Counted from the stretch's first letter, positions 26,303-36,842 are shown. The stretch is 64,000 nt of DNA from Psychrobacillus sp. FSL K6-2836 (GCF_038003085.1 NZ_JBBOOM010000001.1:558001-622000); one strand, 5' to 3'. Made by a program: numbers and translations. The notes: a model not told the origin generated them from the letters alone.

Positions 26303-27262
26303 TTATCGTTTCCCTTTGATATAAGGTATTCCGCTCGCTTTTGGTGCGTGTGCTTTCCCTATAAATCCGGCTACTGCCAATATAGTTAAAGCATAAGGTA
26401 AGATGTGCAAGAAATATGTTGGAACTTCTTTCACATATGGAATCTGTCCACCAACAATACTTAATGCTTGAGCAAATCCAAAGAACAACGCTGCTCCTAA
26501 TGCTCCGAGTGGATGCCATTTACCAAAAATCATTGCAGCAAGAGCCATGAATCCTTGACCATTTATAGTAGTATGACTAAATTCACCAGAAATCGATTGA
26601 GAGTATACTGCTCCACCTAGCCCTGCAAGTGCACCAGACAAAATAACTGCAATATAACGCATTTTAGTCACATTTACACCCATTGTATCTGCTGCCATCG
26701 GATGTTCCCCAACAGCACGTAAACGCAATCCAAAAGGAGTTTTATAAATAACAAACCATGCCATCACAGCGATACCTATCGCTAAAATAGAAGTGCCGTA
26801 TACATCTTTAAAAAGCATTGGTCCAATTACTGGAATATCACTTAATAAAGGTATATCAAAACGGATAAATCGCTCTTGAATATAATCTGTTTGTCCTTTA
26901 TCATAAATCATTTTCACTGAGAAAAGAGCAATTGCAACCCCTAACATATTGATCGCAACCCCTGAAATTGTTTGGTCCGCACGGAAAGAAATCGATGCAA
27001 CAGCATGCATAACAGAGAATAACCCTGAAACAACCATTGCTGCGATAAGCGCAACCCACGGAGTCATTGCTCCGAACGTATCTACAAACATTAAGTTAAA
27101 TAGAATACCGATGAAAGCACCCATAACCATTAAACCTTCTAATCCGATGTTAATAACACCAGAACGCTCGGAGAAAACTCCACCGATTGCCGTGAATATT
27201 AGTGGAGCTGCATAGAAAATAGCTGCAGGGGTAATGAAATATAAAACATCTAAGAAGCTCAT
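26303..27262 (-). CDS. nupQ: Nucleoside ABC transporter permease NupQ
   Basis: A 319-residue BPD_transp_2-type permease with about nine hydrophobic helices and the core GVINIGLEGLMVMGAF typical of BMP-family nucleoside importers. It forms the membrane channel with NupP. The frame opens at 27298, but AAGGAGG lies nine bases before ATG 27262 and the shorter form begins just after the nupP stop, leaving one base between them; B. subtilis NupQ is also 319 residues. Substrate is probably purine or other nucleosides; riboflavin-type importers of the same family are possible. Confidence 0.9.
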   Translation of the reverse strand: MSFLDVLYFITPAAIFYAAPLIFTAIGGVFSERSGVINIGLEGLMVMGAFIGILFNLMFVDTFGAMTPWVALIAAMVVSGLFSVMHAVASISFRADQTISGVAINMLGVAIALFSVKMIYDKGQTDYIQERFIRFDIPLLSDIPVIGPMLFKDVYGTSILAIGIAVMAWFVIYKTPFGLRLRAVGEHPMAADTMGVNVTKMRYIAVILSGALAGLGGAVYSQSISGEFSHTTINGQGFMALAAMIFGKWHPLGALGAALFFGFAQALSIVGGQIPYVKEVPTYFLHILPYALTILAVAGFIGKAHAPKASGIPYIKGKR

Positions 27263-27263
27263 A

Positions 27264-28310
27264 TTATTTCGCCTCCTTTTTCTTGTTCGCTTTTTCAAGG
27301 AAATAGCGAATAACGTAACCAGATGCTACGAAGAATATGATTATAGCTATTACAATAGAAACGATTTCTACTGGAATACCAGCTTCGTTTGGCATATTGA
27401 GAGCTCCATATTTTAATGATCCAAATAGTACTGCACCGAAAATTACGCCCAGAGGTGAATTTGCTCCTAATAAGGCAACTGCGATTCCATCAAAACCAAT
27501 ACCAGTGAATCCACCTTTAACATTTGCGTATTGGAATGTTCCTAACGCTTCCATTGCACCTGCTAGTCCAGCAAATGCTCCAGAAATAACCATAGAAAGA
27601 ATTATATTTTTGTTTACATTCATACCTGCATACTCAGATGCATGCTTGTTAAAACCAACCGCTTTTAGCTCATAGCCAGTGGTCGTTTTTTCTAATATAA
27701 ACCACATTATTAATACCATTGCAAGTGCTATGAAAATACCATAATGCAAACGTGAGTAATCTGTAATACTTTCGAAAAATGCAGATTTCAATGAAGCCGT
27801 TGCATTAATCGTACCTGTATTGTCCCCACCATCCGATACAACTCTTATCAATGCATTTGTTGTATGTAAAGCAATATAGTTCATCATAATTGTTACAATT
27901 ACTTCATGGACCTGTAATTTTGCCTTTAAAAGACCTGGAATGAAAGCCCATAATGCTCCAGCTAAAGCTGCTGCGATAATAGCAAATGGTAAATGAATAT
28001 ACATAGGTAGATCAAATGCAATCCCTACATAAGCTGCAGCAAACCATCCTACTAATAATTGTCCTTCAACCCCGATGTTAAATAATCCCGTACGGAAAGC
28101 AAATGCTACGGATAAGCCTGCAAGTAAATATGGAGTGATTTGACGAATAGTCTCTCCAATCGCATAAGTATCTCCAAAGATCCCATTCCAAAGTGCTACA
28201 TACCCTTGTACCGGATCATATCCACTTACTAGCATGACGATGGCTCCTACGAGCAATCCTAAAATAACAGAAATTACAGGGACAAGTATATTGACTACTC
28301 TATTCGACAT
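27264..28310 (-). CDS. nupP: Nucleoside ABC transporter permease NupP
   Basis: A 348-residue polytopic permease, paralogous to NupQ, with the family core RTGLFNIGVEGQLLVGWF and GGFTGIGFDGIAVALLGANSPLG. It heterodimerises with NupQ in the BMP-type importer. Its start overlaps the nupO stop by 11 bases, so nupO-nupP-nupQ are tightly coupled. A basic C-terminus (EKANKKKEAK) is cytoplasmic under the positive-inside rule. Confidence 0.9.
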   Translation of the reverse strand: MSNRVVNILVPVISVILGLLVGAIVMLVSGYDPVQGYVALWNGIFGDTYAIGETIRQITPYLLAGLSVAFAFRTGLFNIGVEGQLLVGWFAAAYVGIAFDLPMYIHLPFAIIAAALAGALWAFIPGLLKAKLQVHEVIVTIMMNYIALHTTNALIRVVSDGGDNTGTINATASLKSAFFESITDYSRLHYGIFIALAMVLIMWFILEKTTTGYELKAVGFNKHASEYAGMNVNKNIILSMVISGAFAGLAGAMEALGTFQYANVKGGFTGIGFDGIAVALLGANSPLGVIFGAVLFGSLKYGALNMPNEAGIPVEIVSIVIAIIIFFVASGYVIRYFLEKANKKKEAK

Positions 28311-29859
28311 GAGTTGTTTCCCCCTGTTTACCTATGTTTGAATTCTTTTTTTGACCTGCCATCAATAACCCAAGCTCTTGTTCAGAGGTTTCTTTAGGTA
28401 ATAACGTATCTACAATTTGTCCATCGTAAATAACTGCAATACGGTCAGATACATTCATAACTTCATCTAATTCAAAAGAAAGCAGAAGTACCGCTTTTCC
28501 ATTGTCTCGTTGTTCAATAAGACGTTGGTGAATAAATTCAATAGCTCCTACATCAAGTCCACGTGTTGGTAATGCCGCAATCAGCAATTCTGGATCACGT
28601 ATAACTTCTCGTCCAATAATTGCTTTTTGTTGGTTTCCTCCAGAAAGTGCACGAGCAGGTGTGTGCTCCCCTTGGGTACGCACATCAAAATCGTTAATAA
28701 TTTTTTGCGCTAGCTTAGAAACTTTAGAATAATTCATAATTCCATTTTTCGAGATAGGATCTTGATAATATGTTTGTAATGCAATATTATGACCGATAGA
28801 AAAGTCTAGAACTAAACCATGCTTATGACGATCCTGTGGTATATGTCCTACACCAGACTCTGTAATTTTACGCGGTTTTTTATTGGTCATGTTTGCTCCA
28901 TTTATCGTTACAGAACCAGATTTAGATTTTCGTAGGCCAGTGATTGCCTCAATTAACTCGCTTTGACCATTTCCATCAATTCCAGCAATCCCTAAAATTT
29001 CACCTTTACGGACCGTTAAGTTTAGTCCTTTAACTTTATCGATTCCCCGGTAATCTGCTACGACTAGATCTTTTATAACAAGTGTATCATCGGTAGGGTT
29101 CGCTTCACTCTTCACTGTTTTGAATTCTACTTGTCTACCAACCATTAATGATGCTAATTCATTTGGATTTGTTTCTGCGGTAACTACAGTACCAATTCCT
29201 TCACCTTTACGGATAACAGTTACTCGGTCAGATACATCCATAATTTCTTTTAACTTATGCGTGATCAAGATAATTGATTTACCCTCTTGTATTAAGCGCT
29301 TCATAATTTGTATAAGTTCACTAATCTCTTGAGGAGTAAGCGAAGCAGTCGGCTCATCAAAAATTAGTATATCAGCACCGCGATAAAGCGTTTTCAATAT
29401 TTCAACTCGCTGCTGCATCCCAACAGAAATATCTTCAATCTTTGCATTAGGATCTACATCTAACCCATACATTTCTGAAAGCTTTTGAATTTTTTTTGCC
29501 GCATCTTTAATATTGACGATACCTGCTTTTGTTAACTCATTACCTAATATTATATTTTCTGTTACTGTAAAGTTCTCAACGAGCATGAAATGCTGATGGA
29601 CCATTCCAATACCTAAATCATTTGCAACATTCGGGTCTGTAACTTTAACAGTTTTCCCTTTTACTTTTATCTCGCCGGCTTCTGGTTGATATAACCCGAA
29701 CAAAACGTTCATAAGCGTGGATTTACCAGCACCATTTTCCCCTAAAAGAGCATGTATTTCTCCCTTTTTCAACTGAAGGGTAATGTTATCATTTGCAACA
29801 AACGATCCAAACTCTTTCCGTATGCCAAGCATCTCTATTACATAATCCAATGAATTCAC
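28300..29859 (-). CDS. nupO: Nucleoside ABC transporter ATPase NupO (two NBDs)
   Basis: A 519-residue tandem ATPase like RbsA. The first nucleotide-binding domain has a full Walker A (GENGAGKS, residues ~39-46) and ILIFDEPTASLTP; the second has GIDGNGQS, with Gln where Lys is expected, and LIAALPTRGLDVGA instead of a normal Walker B. Degeneracy of the second site is usual in this family. It energises uptake by NupP-NupQ with substrate delivered by the BMP lipoprotein. Separated from the lipoprotein gene by a repeat C element and a terminator-like hairpin. Confidence 0.92.
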   Translation of the reverse strand: MNSLDYVIEMLGIRKEFGSFVANDNITLQLKKGEIHALLGENGAGKSTLMNVLFGLYQPEAGEIKVKGKTVKVTDPNVANDLGIGMVHQHFMLVENFTVTENIILGNELTKAGIVNIKDAAKKIQKLSEMYGLDVDPNAKIEDISVGMQQRVEILKTLYRGADILIFDEPTASLTPQEISELIQIMKRLIQEGKSIILITHKLKEIMDVSDRVTVIRKGEGIGTVVTAETNPNELASLMVGRQVEFKTVKSEANPTDDTLVIKDLVVADYRGIDKVKGLNLTVRKGEILGIAGIDGNGQSELIEAITGLRKSKSGSVTINGANMTNKKPRKITESGVGHIPQDRHKHGLVLDFSIGHNIALQTYYQDPISKNGIMNYSKVSKLAQKIINDFDVRTQGEHTPARALSGGNQQKAIIGREVIRDPELLIAALPTRGLDVGAIEFIHQRLIEQRDNGKAVLLLSFELDEVMNVSDRIAVIYDGQIVDTLLPKETSEQELGLLMAGQKKNSNIGKQGETTHVE

Positions 29860-29906
29860 TCCCCACTATAATACTAGTACTAAATTAATACAGGAAAGAC
29901 TTTAAG

Positions 29907-29978
29907 AAAAGCGCAAGCGCCTATGTTAGCCCCGACATTCTGAAACGACTCGAGGGGCTAGGCGCTGGAGCTAGACAA
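29907..29978 (+). repeat. Dispersed repeat family C, copy C1
   Basis: Starts AAAAGCGCAAGCGCC and ends GGCGCTGGAGCTAGACA. Inside, GCGCC..AGCCCC pairs with GGGGCT..GGCGC to make a long interrupted hairpin. The same element in the opposite orientation is at 58213-58283, and its edge appears at 63990-64000. From memory, similar short elements are common between genes in Bacillaceae. Confidence 0.8.
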
Positions 29979-30040
29979 ATACTAAATAAAAAGCCTATAC
30001 TTCTTCACTTCTGAATAGTTAAAATCTTTCGTCTATTAAT

Positions 30041-30081
30041 TTAAAATATCATAAAGACCGAGAAAAATCGGTCTTTATGAT
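30041..30081 (-). terminator. Hairpin terminator after the BMP lipoprotein gene
   Basis: A perfect 14-bp stem, ATCATAAAGACCGA/TCGGTCTTTATGAT, with a 6-nt loop; the downstream tract (ATTTTAAATT) is only moderately T-rich, so read-through into nupO is likely. Confidence 0.65.
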
Positions 30082-30095
30082 GTTAGATAATAATA

Positions 30096-31178
30096 TTATT
30101 CTACTGTTTCGGGAACAACGATTTCTCCACTAACAATTTTGTCTGAGTACTCTTGAATTTGATCTAAAATTTCTTGTGGAATTGCTCCGCGAGAATCAGC
30201 AAGCTGTACTCCCTCTTCTGCTAAACCATAAGTAGTAGTTTTTCCGCCAGGGAAGTTTCCAGCCATAGCTTCTTTAGCAATGCTTTGAACTGCAACGTCA
30301 ACACGTTTTTGCATAGATGTAAGCGTTACGTTTGTATCGCCAACAGCACCTTCTTCGTATTGGTCAGAGTCAACTCCGATTACCCATACGTTTGCATTAG
30401 CATCTTTTGTTTTACGTTCTTTTGCTTCTGCGAATACACCGTTACCAGTACCACCAGCAGCGTGGAAAATAATATCTACGCCTGAAGAATACATACGGTT
30501 AGCAGTTGTTTTACCAAGTGCAGCATCATCAAATTTACCAGTGTATTGTACATCTACTTTAATTGATGGATCTACAGCTTTAACACCTTCTAAAAATCCA
30601 GCTTCAAAACGTTCAATTACTGGAATTTCAATTCCACCAACGAAACCGATTTGTTTGGATTCAGACATTAGAGCAGCAGCAACACCCGCAAGGAAAGATC
30701 CTTCTTGTTCTTTGAACATTACAGAAGCAACGTTTGGTTTATCCACGATAGCATCGATAATAGCAAGTTGTGCTTCTGGTTGTTGGTCAGCAATAGTACC
30801 AATTGGTTTTTCCATTAGGAAACCAATACCATAAACTACATCAAAGTCACGACGTATTAAGTTATTTAGATTTGTGATATAGTCAGCGTCACCTGTAGAT
30901 TGAAGGTAGTCATATCCACCAGTGCCTTTTTCAAGACCATTTTCTTGACCGAAAGCTTCAATACCTTCCCAAGCTAGTTGGTTGAATGATTTGTCATCAA
31001 CTCCACCAACGTCAGTTACCATTGCTAAAGAAAAATCTACTGCTTCCGTACCTTCAGAACCTGTTCCCTCTGAATCTTTTGGTTTAGTTGTTTCTTCATC
31101 TTTAGATCCACATGCTCCTAGAATTGTTCCAGCAGCTAGTACTAGTGACAGTCCTAATCCAAATTTACGTTTTGTCAA
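30096..31178 (-). CDS. nupN: BMP-family nucleoside-binding lipoprotein NupN
   Basis: A surface lipoprotein with signal peptide and lipobox LGACGS, then a Ser/Glu/Thr-rich linker and a BMP fold (DVGGVDDKSFNQLAWEG, DADYITNLNNLIRRDFDVVYGIG, IFHAAGGTGNGVF). It binds extracellular nucleosides for NupOPQ. I prefer the TTG at 31178 (MTKRKFGLGL...), because GGGGG lies about nine bases before it; the in-frame ATG at 31193 lacks a Shine-Dalgarno. Only ~50 bases separate it from the GntR gene, so both are probably in one transcript. Confidence 0.9.
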   Translation of the reverse strand: MTKRKFGLGLSLVLAAGTILGACGSKDEETTKPKDSEGTGSEGTEAVDFSLAMVTDVGGVDDKSFNQLAWEGIEAFGQENGLEKGTGGYDYLQSTGDADYITNLNNLIRRDFDVVYGIGFLMEKPIGTIADQQPEAQLAIIDAIVDKPNVASVMFKEQEGSFLAGVAAALMSESKQIGFVGGIEIPVIERFEAGFLEGVKAVDPSIKVDVQYTGKFDDAALGKTTANRMYSSGVDIIFHAAGGTGNGVFAEAKERKTKDANANVWVIGVDSDQYEEGAVGDTNVTLTSMQKRVDVAVQSIAKEAMAGNFPGGKTTTYGLAEEGVQLADSRGAIPQEILDQIQEYSDKIVSGEIVVPETVE

Positions 31179-31228
31179 TTTGAAAACCCCCATTTTCTTT
31201 TTTTCTTATTAGCAGGAATTAGTACATT

Positions 31229-31957
31229 TTACACCCTTTTCCGAACAACGTGAAAGCTAAATTTATCAGCTCGAAAATAGTTTTTCGAGTACAAAACCAC
31301 ACGATCATTTTCATCGTAATGGAGTTGTTTTAAAACAAGCAAGGAAGTTTCTGGCTCACAATTCAAAGTTGGTGATGCGATCTCGTGATAACCCGTAGGA
31401 TCAATAAACGTCACCGCATAAGAAATACGTATTTCCCCAGACTCTTCTAATGCAGTAAAAATAGAGCCTTCTTCTCTAATGAGAAAATCATTAGGTAAAT
31501 AATTTTTCGGAACCTTATCGACACAATATACAACTGGTTCGCCATTCGCAGTACGGACACGCTCCATCGTAACGATCGATTGGTCATCCCCACATTGAAA
31601 TCTTAAAATATCATCCTCAGATGGAATCGCTTGCATGGAACTCAAGTAGATTGTTCCTGGCTCCATTCCAGCTTTACGAATCATAGAAGAAACACTGGAC
31701 AGCTGTTCAATACCAGACGTAAAAATGGGCTTAGAATTTACAAATGTACCCACACCATGTCTTCTGACTATTATATTTTCTTCTTCCAATAAGCGAAGCG
31801 CCTCTCTTAAAGTTGCACGACTCACTCCTAGCGACTTGGCTAATTCAAATTCAGAAGGAAGCTTTTCCTTTTCTTTAAATATGCCCTTATCGATGTCTTG
31901 TTTAAGACGATCAATCACTTGTAAATATAAATGACGATGGTCTACTTTTATTGTCAT
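31229..31957 (-). CDS. ymfC: GntR-family (UTRA) transcriptional regulator, YmfC-like
   Basis: A 242-residue HutC-subfamily regulator. Residues ~1-75 form the winged helix-turn-helix ([42 protein letters not shown]); the remainder is a UTRA effector domain ([21 protein letters not shown]...SYAVTFIDP). It lies between spoIIIE and the nucleoside transporter genes on the same strand, so it likely controls them and itself in response to a nucleoside or related ligand. A palindrome downstream of its promoter (31982-31995) is a candidate operator. The ligand is inferred from context only. Confidence 0.9.
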   Translation of the reverse strand: MTIKVDHRHLYLQVIDRLKQDIDKGIFKEKEKLPSEFELAKSLGVSRATLREALRLLEEENIIVRRHGVGTFVNSKPIFTSGIEQLSSVSSMIRKAGMEPGTIYLSSMQAIPSEDDILRFQCGDDQSIVTMERVRTANGEPVVYCVDKVPKNYLPNDFLIREEGSIFTALEESGEIRISYAVTFIDPTGYHEIASPTLNCEPETSLLVLKQLHYDENDRVVLYSKNYFRADKFSFHVVRKRV

Positions 31958-31981
31958 CTAAAACACCACCATTTTGAGGAG

Positions 31982-31995
31982 ATCAGACCTCTGAT
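31982..31995. promoter_or_regulatory. Palindromic operator candidate upstream of ymfC
   Basis: ATCAGA-CC-TCTGAT, a perfect 6-bp dyad about 27 bases downstream of the -10 element and 25 bases upstream of the GntR start codon. It is a reasonable autoregulatory site, although it does not match the GTnTAnAC core common for HutC-type regulators. Confidence 0.4.
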
Positions 31996-32021
31996 GTAAA
32001 ACTTTCCTACTAATCAGTCAT

Positions 32022-32050
32022 ACTATACCATTTTTAAAACGTGAAATAAA
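32022..32050 (-). promoter_or_regulatory. Promoter of ymfC-nupNOPQ
   Basis: -35 TTTATT, 17-bp spacer, extended -10 TGGTATAGT (TATAGT at 32027-32022) on the minus strand. Confidence 0.6.
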
Positions 32051-32155
32051 TACTTTTATTTATATTAGGTTAAAAGTCGTTGCAAAAAACATATGAATTT
32101 GTAATGATTTTGTCATACTTTTATAAAAAAGTGTTACACTATTTAACCTTTTGGC

Positions 32156-34459
32156 CTAAATTATATCATCATCTACCGGATGTTTGGAGACCAAAACCTG
32201 TCTTGGCTTACTTCCTTCATAAGGTCCGACAACTCCACTAAGTTCTAGCTGATCAATGATTCGTGCTGCTCTAGAATAGCCAATTCTAAATCGTCTTTGA
32301 AGTAAAGATACAGAAGCGGTTTGCATTTCTGTTACTAACTGAACAACATCATCATATAATTCATCTCTATCTATCTGTTCTGCAGATTCTTCCACTTCAT
32401 CCGGAATCATTTCATCCTGATAATTTGCCTTTTGTTGTTCAATAACAAAATCTACAATTCTTTCAACTTCTGCATCTGATAAAAATGCCCCCTGCACTCG
32501 GACTGGTTTCGAGCTACCTGCTGGAAGAAATAACATATCCCCTCTACCAAGTAATTTTTCTGCTCCTCCCATATCTAAAATTGTTCTAGAGTCGATTGCT
32601 GAAGATACTGCAAATGCAATTCTAGAAGGAATATTAGCTTTAATAATCCCTGTTATTACGTCTACGCTTGGTCTTTGTGTAGCAATAATCAAATGAATAC
32701 CAGCAGCACGAGCCATCTGGGCTAAACGAGTAATAGAATCCTCTACATCATTTGAAGCCACCATCATCAAGTCAGCTAACTCATCGACTATTACGACAAT
32801 AAATGGTAATTTTGGATGTTTTTCTTCATTCTCTTCATTCCATCTATCAATATGCTCATTATAGCCTTCCATATTACGTGTGCCCGTATGAGAAAACAAT
32901 TCATATCTTCTTTCCATTTCAGATACGATTTTCTTCAAAGCCTGTGATGCTTTTCTTGGGTCAGTTACTACTGGTGCAAGTAAATGTGGAATACCATTAT
33001 ACATATTAAGCTCTACCATTTTTGGATCGATCATCATCATTTTTACTTCATGAGGTTTTGCACGCATCATTATACTTGTAATTATCCCATTAATACATAC
33101 ACTCTTCCCACTACCAGTGGAACCAGCTACTAGTAAATGTGGCATTTTATTTAATTGGGCAAGAACAGCTTGTCCCGTAACATCTCGCCCAAAACCTATT
33201 AGTAGCTTCAGATTTGGTTTATCATTTTCTTCAGATTCTAGAACTTCTCGTAAGCTTACAATGGCTACTTCCCTATTCGGTACTTCAATACCTATCGCAG
33301 ATTTACCAGGAATAGGTGCCTCGATCCGAATATCTCTCGCAGCTAACGCTAGGGCAAGGTCGTCGTGTAGACTAACAATTCTGCTAACCTTCACACCAAC
33401 ATCAGGTAGAACTTCATATTTTGTTACTGCTGGTCCTAAGTGAACTTGCGTAACCTTTGCTTTTACTCCGAAACTTAAAAATGTTTGTTCTAGCTTTTTA
33501 GCATTTGCTTGAATAGCATTTAGTTCTCCACTTTGGTCACTATGAGCAGGTGCATCTAATAAGTTAATAGAAGGTAATTGATAATCTTCGTTTTCAACTG
33601 TTCCACTTTCCATATTAATCTCTAATGGTTCAACAGGCTCAGAAGGCTCTTCTACGACTTCTTTTCTAGCTATTCGTTCAGTGAATGCAGATATAATAGG
33701 TGACGAGGATTGCTCTACTTCTTCTGTCTCTATAGGAACTGCCTCTATTACTGTAACCGCTTCTTCCTGAGCAGCTTGTTTTTTGTTTCGACGGGACTGA
33801 CCCCTAGATGGAGTGGGTGTTGGTGTCGGTGTTGGTTTTACTTTCTTTTTCTTCGGTCTATTTAGAAAGCTTTCTTTTAGTTTCGGAAATGACTCTACTA
33901 AGTACGGAACTAGTGCTTTTCCAGTCAGTAATACGATCCCTATAAATAACATAAGCCAGCCAGCTACTTTTGCTCCAGCCGAATCAAAGAGAACATGGAA
34001 TGTCGCAAAGAATATTGCGCCTATCATTCCACCACCTAACGAACTATTTCTATCGACGATACCTCCACTTTCAACTAGAACACGATAGCTTTCTCTTAAA
34101 ACGGAATTTGTTACTAATGCTTTTCCTTCAAATAATTGTTGAAATAAAGCGATGTGACTAAACAATAGTAAACTGCCCAGTATAAATGCACAGCCTAATA
34201 GTAGTCGATGATTCCATGCCGGAACTGATTGTTTGATCATGATTATAAGTGCATAAACGATGAGCATAAACGGAACAGCAATATGCCAATTCCCAAATAG
34301 GAAATAACTTATATAAGCCAAAAATTCTCCTACAAGCCCATATTCAAAAAACGAAATGATAGATAATCCAATAATTAGAAGACCAATAATTTCATAAAGG
34401 AGCGGATGCATTGTTTTTTTTGCTGGCTTTTTTGTTGGTCTTTTTTTCTTCCTTGCCAA
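32156..34459 (-). CDS. spoIIIE: DNA translocase SpoIIIE/FtsK
   Basis: A 767-residue septal DNA pump that moves the chromosome into the forespore. The first ~180 residues hold four transmembrane helices; a basic Pro/Thr repeat (TPTPTPTPS) and acidic linker follow (~205-290); then the alpha domain, the RecA-like beta domain with Walker A GSTGSGKS (446-453) and [10 protein letters not shown] (Walker B), and a C-terminal gamma winged-helix domain ([23 protein letters not shown]) that reads SRS sequences. Slightly shorter than B. subtilis (789), mostly in the linker. No tepA gene lies upstream. Confidence 0.96.
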   Translation of the reverse strand: MARKKKRPTKKPAKKTMHPLLYEIIGLLIIGLSIISFFEYGLVGEFLAYISYFLFGNWHIAVPFMLIVYALIIMIKQSVPAWNHRLLLGCAFILGSLLLFSHIALFQQLFEGKALVTNSVLRESYRVLVESGGIVDRNSSLGGGMIGAIFFATFHVLFDSAGAKVAGWLMLFIGIVLLTGKALVPYLVESFPKLKESFLNRPKKKKVKPTPTPTPTPSRGQSRRNKKQAAQEEAVTVIEAVPIETEEVEQSSSPIISAFTERIARKEVVEEPSEPVEPLEINMESGTVENEDYQLPSINLLDAPAHSDQSGELNAIQANAKKLEQTFLSFGVKAKVTQVHLGPAVTKYEVLPDVGVKVSRIVSLHDDLALALAARDIRIEAPIPGKSAIGIEVPNREVAIVSLREVLESEENDKPNLKLLIGFGRDVTGQAVLAQLNKMPHLLVAGSTGSGKSVCINGIITSIMMRAKPHEVKMMMIDPKMVELNMYNGIPHLLAPVVTDPRKASQALKKIVSEMERRYELFSHTGTRNMEGYNEHIDRWNEENEEKHPKLPFIVVIVDELADLMMVASNDVEDSITRLAQMARAAGIHLIIATQRPSVDVITGIIKANIPSRIAFAVSSAIDSRTILDMGGAEKLLGRGDMLFLPAGSSKPVRVQGAFLSDAEVERIVDFVIEQQKANYQDEMIPDEVEESAEQIDRDELYDDVVQLVTEMQTASVSLLQRRFRIGYSRAARIIDQLELSGVVGPYEGSKPRQVLVSKHPVDDDII

Positions 34460-34559
34460 AGTGTCACCTACTTTCTAAATTGTTATTAATATCACTTTTT
34501 AAAACTGGACAAATAGGCGCCCGGTCCTTTTAAGAAGTGGGACTTAGTAACACTATTGA

Positions 34560-35070
34560 TTTACGCTCCAGGCGGACGCTTTTCGTGGGCGTTGCCTCAG
34601 CCTACTCGCTTCGCTGCGGGGTCTTCGCCTACGCTGTTCACTGGAGTCGCCACCCTGTGCTCCAATCAATAAAATTCTCTTTATGAAACTGATAATTGAA
34701 TACAAATATCACTTAAATATTCATGCATTACTTAGAAATAAGCAATGATAAGGATGTTTCTTTCCTACATTAACTTTGGCTAGTCTTATCATTTAAGCGA
34801 TATTCCATGCTAAATCTTACAATGAAGTACTACACCCTATATTGATTGTAGTGAAAGGTGGCGACTCCGGCGGAATGAGGGAGACAGATGAACCATCACA
34901 TCGACGCGCAAGCGACGGTGATGGTTCATCTCTCCCCTCGTGGAAAGCGTCCACCTGTTTCTTCATTGCTGCGCTAACTTCGAAACATTAAAGTACGATG
35001 TAACGGAAATCAGCAGGATTATTCATTCTCGAAAGTCGGATGAATCCCGTGTTCATACTACATTGTTTAA
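34560..35070. repeat. Composite of two inverted family B repeats
   Basis: The left half (34564-34665) is a family B core in minus orientation ending GGAGTCGCCACC; the right half (34857-34957) is plus, AGGTGGCGACTCCGGCGG to GGAAAGCGTCCACCTG. The right core contains a perfect 14-bp stem, AGATGAACCATCAC (34886-34899) with GTGATGGTTCATCT (34918-34931). About 190 bp between them, and the flank CGGAAATCAG..ATTCATTCT, are shared with the composite at 45886-46450. It fills the spoIIIE-rnjB gap; no gene seen. Confidence 0.8.
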
Positions 35071-35087
35071 AGGCTTCCTATTTTTTA

Positions 35088-35131
35088 AGATAAAAAGGAT
35101 TTCCCTCCGTATTCGGAAAGGAAATCCTTTA
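35088..35131 (-). terminator. Intrinsic terminator after rnjB
   Basis: Stem AAAGGATTTCC/GGGAAATCCTTT around a ~14-nt loop, followed by TTATC on the minus strand, directly after the rnjB stop. Confidence 0.75.
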
Positions 35132-35137
35132 TTCACA

Positions 35138-36805
35138 TTAATATTCCATAATAATCGGGATGATCATCGGACGTCTTTTTGTTTGTTGGAATAAGTATGA
35201 ATTTAGCGTATCACGGATTTCTTGTTTAATGTTTGTCCATTCAAACGTTTCTTTATTCACATATTTTTCAACAACTGTTCGAACTAGCTTAGCAGACTCG
35301 TCCATTAGCTCCTCTGACTCACGAACATAGACAAATCCTCTCGAAAGAATTTCTGGACCAGAAGCAATCTTCTTCTGTGCTCGATTTAACGTGACCACTA
35401 CAATAAATATACCATCTTGTGAAAGTAGCTTACGATCGCGTAGAACAATATTGCCCACATCGCCAACACCAATTCCATCGATTAGTACGTTTCCTGCTTG
35501 AACTCGACCACTCATTCTCATTTTACCGCTCTTATACTCTACAATATCCCCTTTATCGGCAATGAAGATTTCCGATTTGGACATTCCAGTTGCTTGAGCC
35601 AATTTTGAATGGGCCATCAACATGCGATATTCCCCTTGAATTGGTATAAAGAACTTGGGTTTTGTTAAGTTCAACATCATTTTCAAATCTTCTTGACTTC
35701 CGTGGCCGGATACATGGACATTTTTTTCGGAAGTTAATACTTTCGCTCCAACTTTTGCAATTTGGTTCATCGTATTATACATTCCTACTTCCATACCAGG
35801 AGAAGGAGTAAAAGTGATTAAGACAGTATCTGTATCTTTGATTTTAATATCTTTATGGTGTTTACGAATCATTTTTTCTAGTGCTTCTAACGGCTCACCT
35901 TGCGTACCAGATACAATAACGACAATTTTCTCATCATCGTGTTTTGAGATTTCTTTGATAGAAATAATTGTATCCTCTTCTACATTGAAATAACCTAGGT
36001 CTAAACCAATTTCAAAGATATTTTCTAAGCTTTTACCTGCAATCGCAACTTTTTTACCTGTTTCAATCGCTTTGTCAATCACTTGTTGAATACGGATGAA
36101 GTTTGATGCATATAGAGCAACTAGAATACGACCTTTAGAAGCGTGGAATGTTTCTGACAATTGGTTTTCAATTACTGCTTCTGAAGTTGTATAACCTGGT
36201 CTTTCTGCTTCAGTTGAATCGGATAAAAGAATAAATACACCATCTTCTCCAAGTCCTGCAATTTTCGCTATATCTGGACGATATTTTCCTTTAGCCGATT
36301 GATCAAACTTAAATTCCCCGGTATGGACAATTGCACCTTCAGACGTATGGAACACGATACCAAGCGAATCTGGTATACTATGTGTCGTATGGAAAAAGGT
36401 TACATATGTTCCTTGGAAATTCATACGGCTTTTATTTGTTACTTCAAAAAATTTGACTGGTTGCTTAGTCGGCAACGCTTTTAAATGGGTCTTTGCCAAA
36501 GCTATTGTCAATTTAGAACCATATACTGGTGCTTGTACTTTTTGAAGTAAATAAGAAATTGATCCAATCGCATCTTCGTGACCATGCGTTAAAAAGATTC
36601 CTTTTACTCGATCTTTATTTTCCACTAAATACGTAATGTCCGGAATAACAATATCTATTCCTAGCATTTCGTTTTCTGGGAACATTAACCCACTATCTAC
36701 GACAAATATTTCTTCATCTATTTCTACTACATACATTGCTTTTCCGATTTCCCCAACTCCACCGAGCGGTATAATTCGAATAAGTTCATTTTTTACTTTT
36801 ACCAA
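35138..36805 (-). CDS. rnjB: Ribonuclease J2
   Basis: A 555-residue metallo-beta-lactamase/beta-CASP ribonuclease with 5' exonuclease and endonuclease roles in mRNA decay, normally complexed with RNase J1. The metal motif reads HGHEDA (residues 74-79): H74, H76 and D78 are kept but the second-metal histidine 79 is Ala, which fits the J2 paralogue with reduced activity. Gene position between dapA and spoIIIE also matches B. subtilis rnjB. The start is TTG, with GGAGG seven bases upstream. A promoter and a long structured leader precede it. Confidence 0.9.
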   Translation of the reverse strand: MVKVKNELIRIIPLGGVGEIGKAMYVVEIDEEIFVVDSGLMFPENEMLGIDIVIPDITYLVENKDRVKGIFLTHGHEDAIGSISYLLQKVQAPVYGSKLTIALAKTHLKALPTKQPVKFFEVTNKSRMNFQGTYVTFFHTTHSIPDSLGIVFHTSEGAIVHTGEFKFDQSAKGKYRPDIAKIAGLGEDGVFILLSDSTEAERPGYTTSEAVIENQLSETFHASKGRILVALYASNFIRIQQVIDKAIETGKKVAIAGKSLENIFEIGLDLGYFNVEEDTIISIKEISKHDDEKIVVIVSGTQGEPLEALEKMIRKHHKDIKIKDTDTVLITFTPSPGMEVGMYNTMNQIAKVGAKVLTSEKNVHVSGHGSQEDLKMMLNLTKPKFFIPIQGEYRMLMAHSKLAQATGMSKSEIFIADKGDIVEYKSGKMRMSGRVQAGNVLIDGIGVGDVGNIVLRDRKLLSQDGIFIVVVTLNRAQKKIASGPEILSRGFVYVRESEELMDESAKLVRTVVEKYVNKETFEWTNIKQEIRDTLNSYLFQQTKRRPMIIPIIMEY

Positions 36806-36842
36806 ATCTTTTCCTCCTATAAATCAATTGCTCCTCGGCGTT

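Noticed and set aside
28300..29859. Loss-of-function of NupO because of GIDGNGQS in the second domain
   Set aside because: Degenerate second nucleotide-binding sites are normal in this tandem ATPase family.
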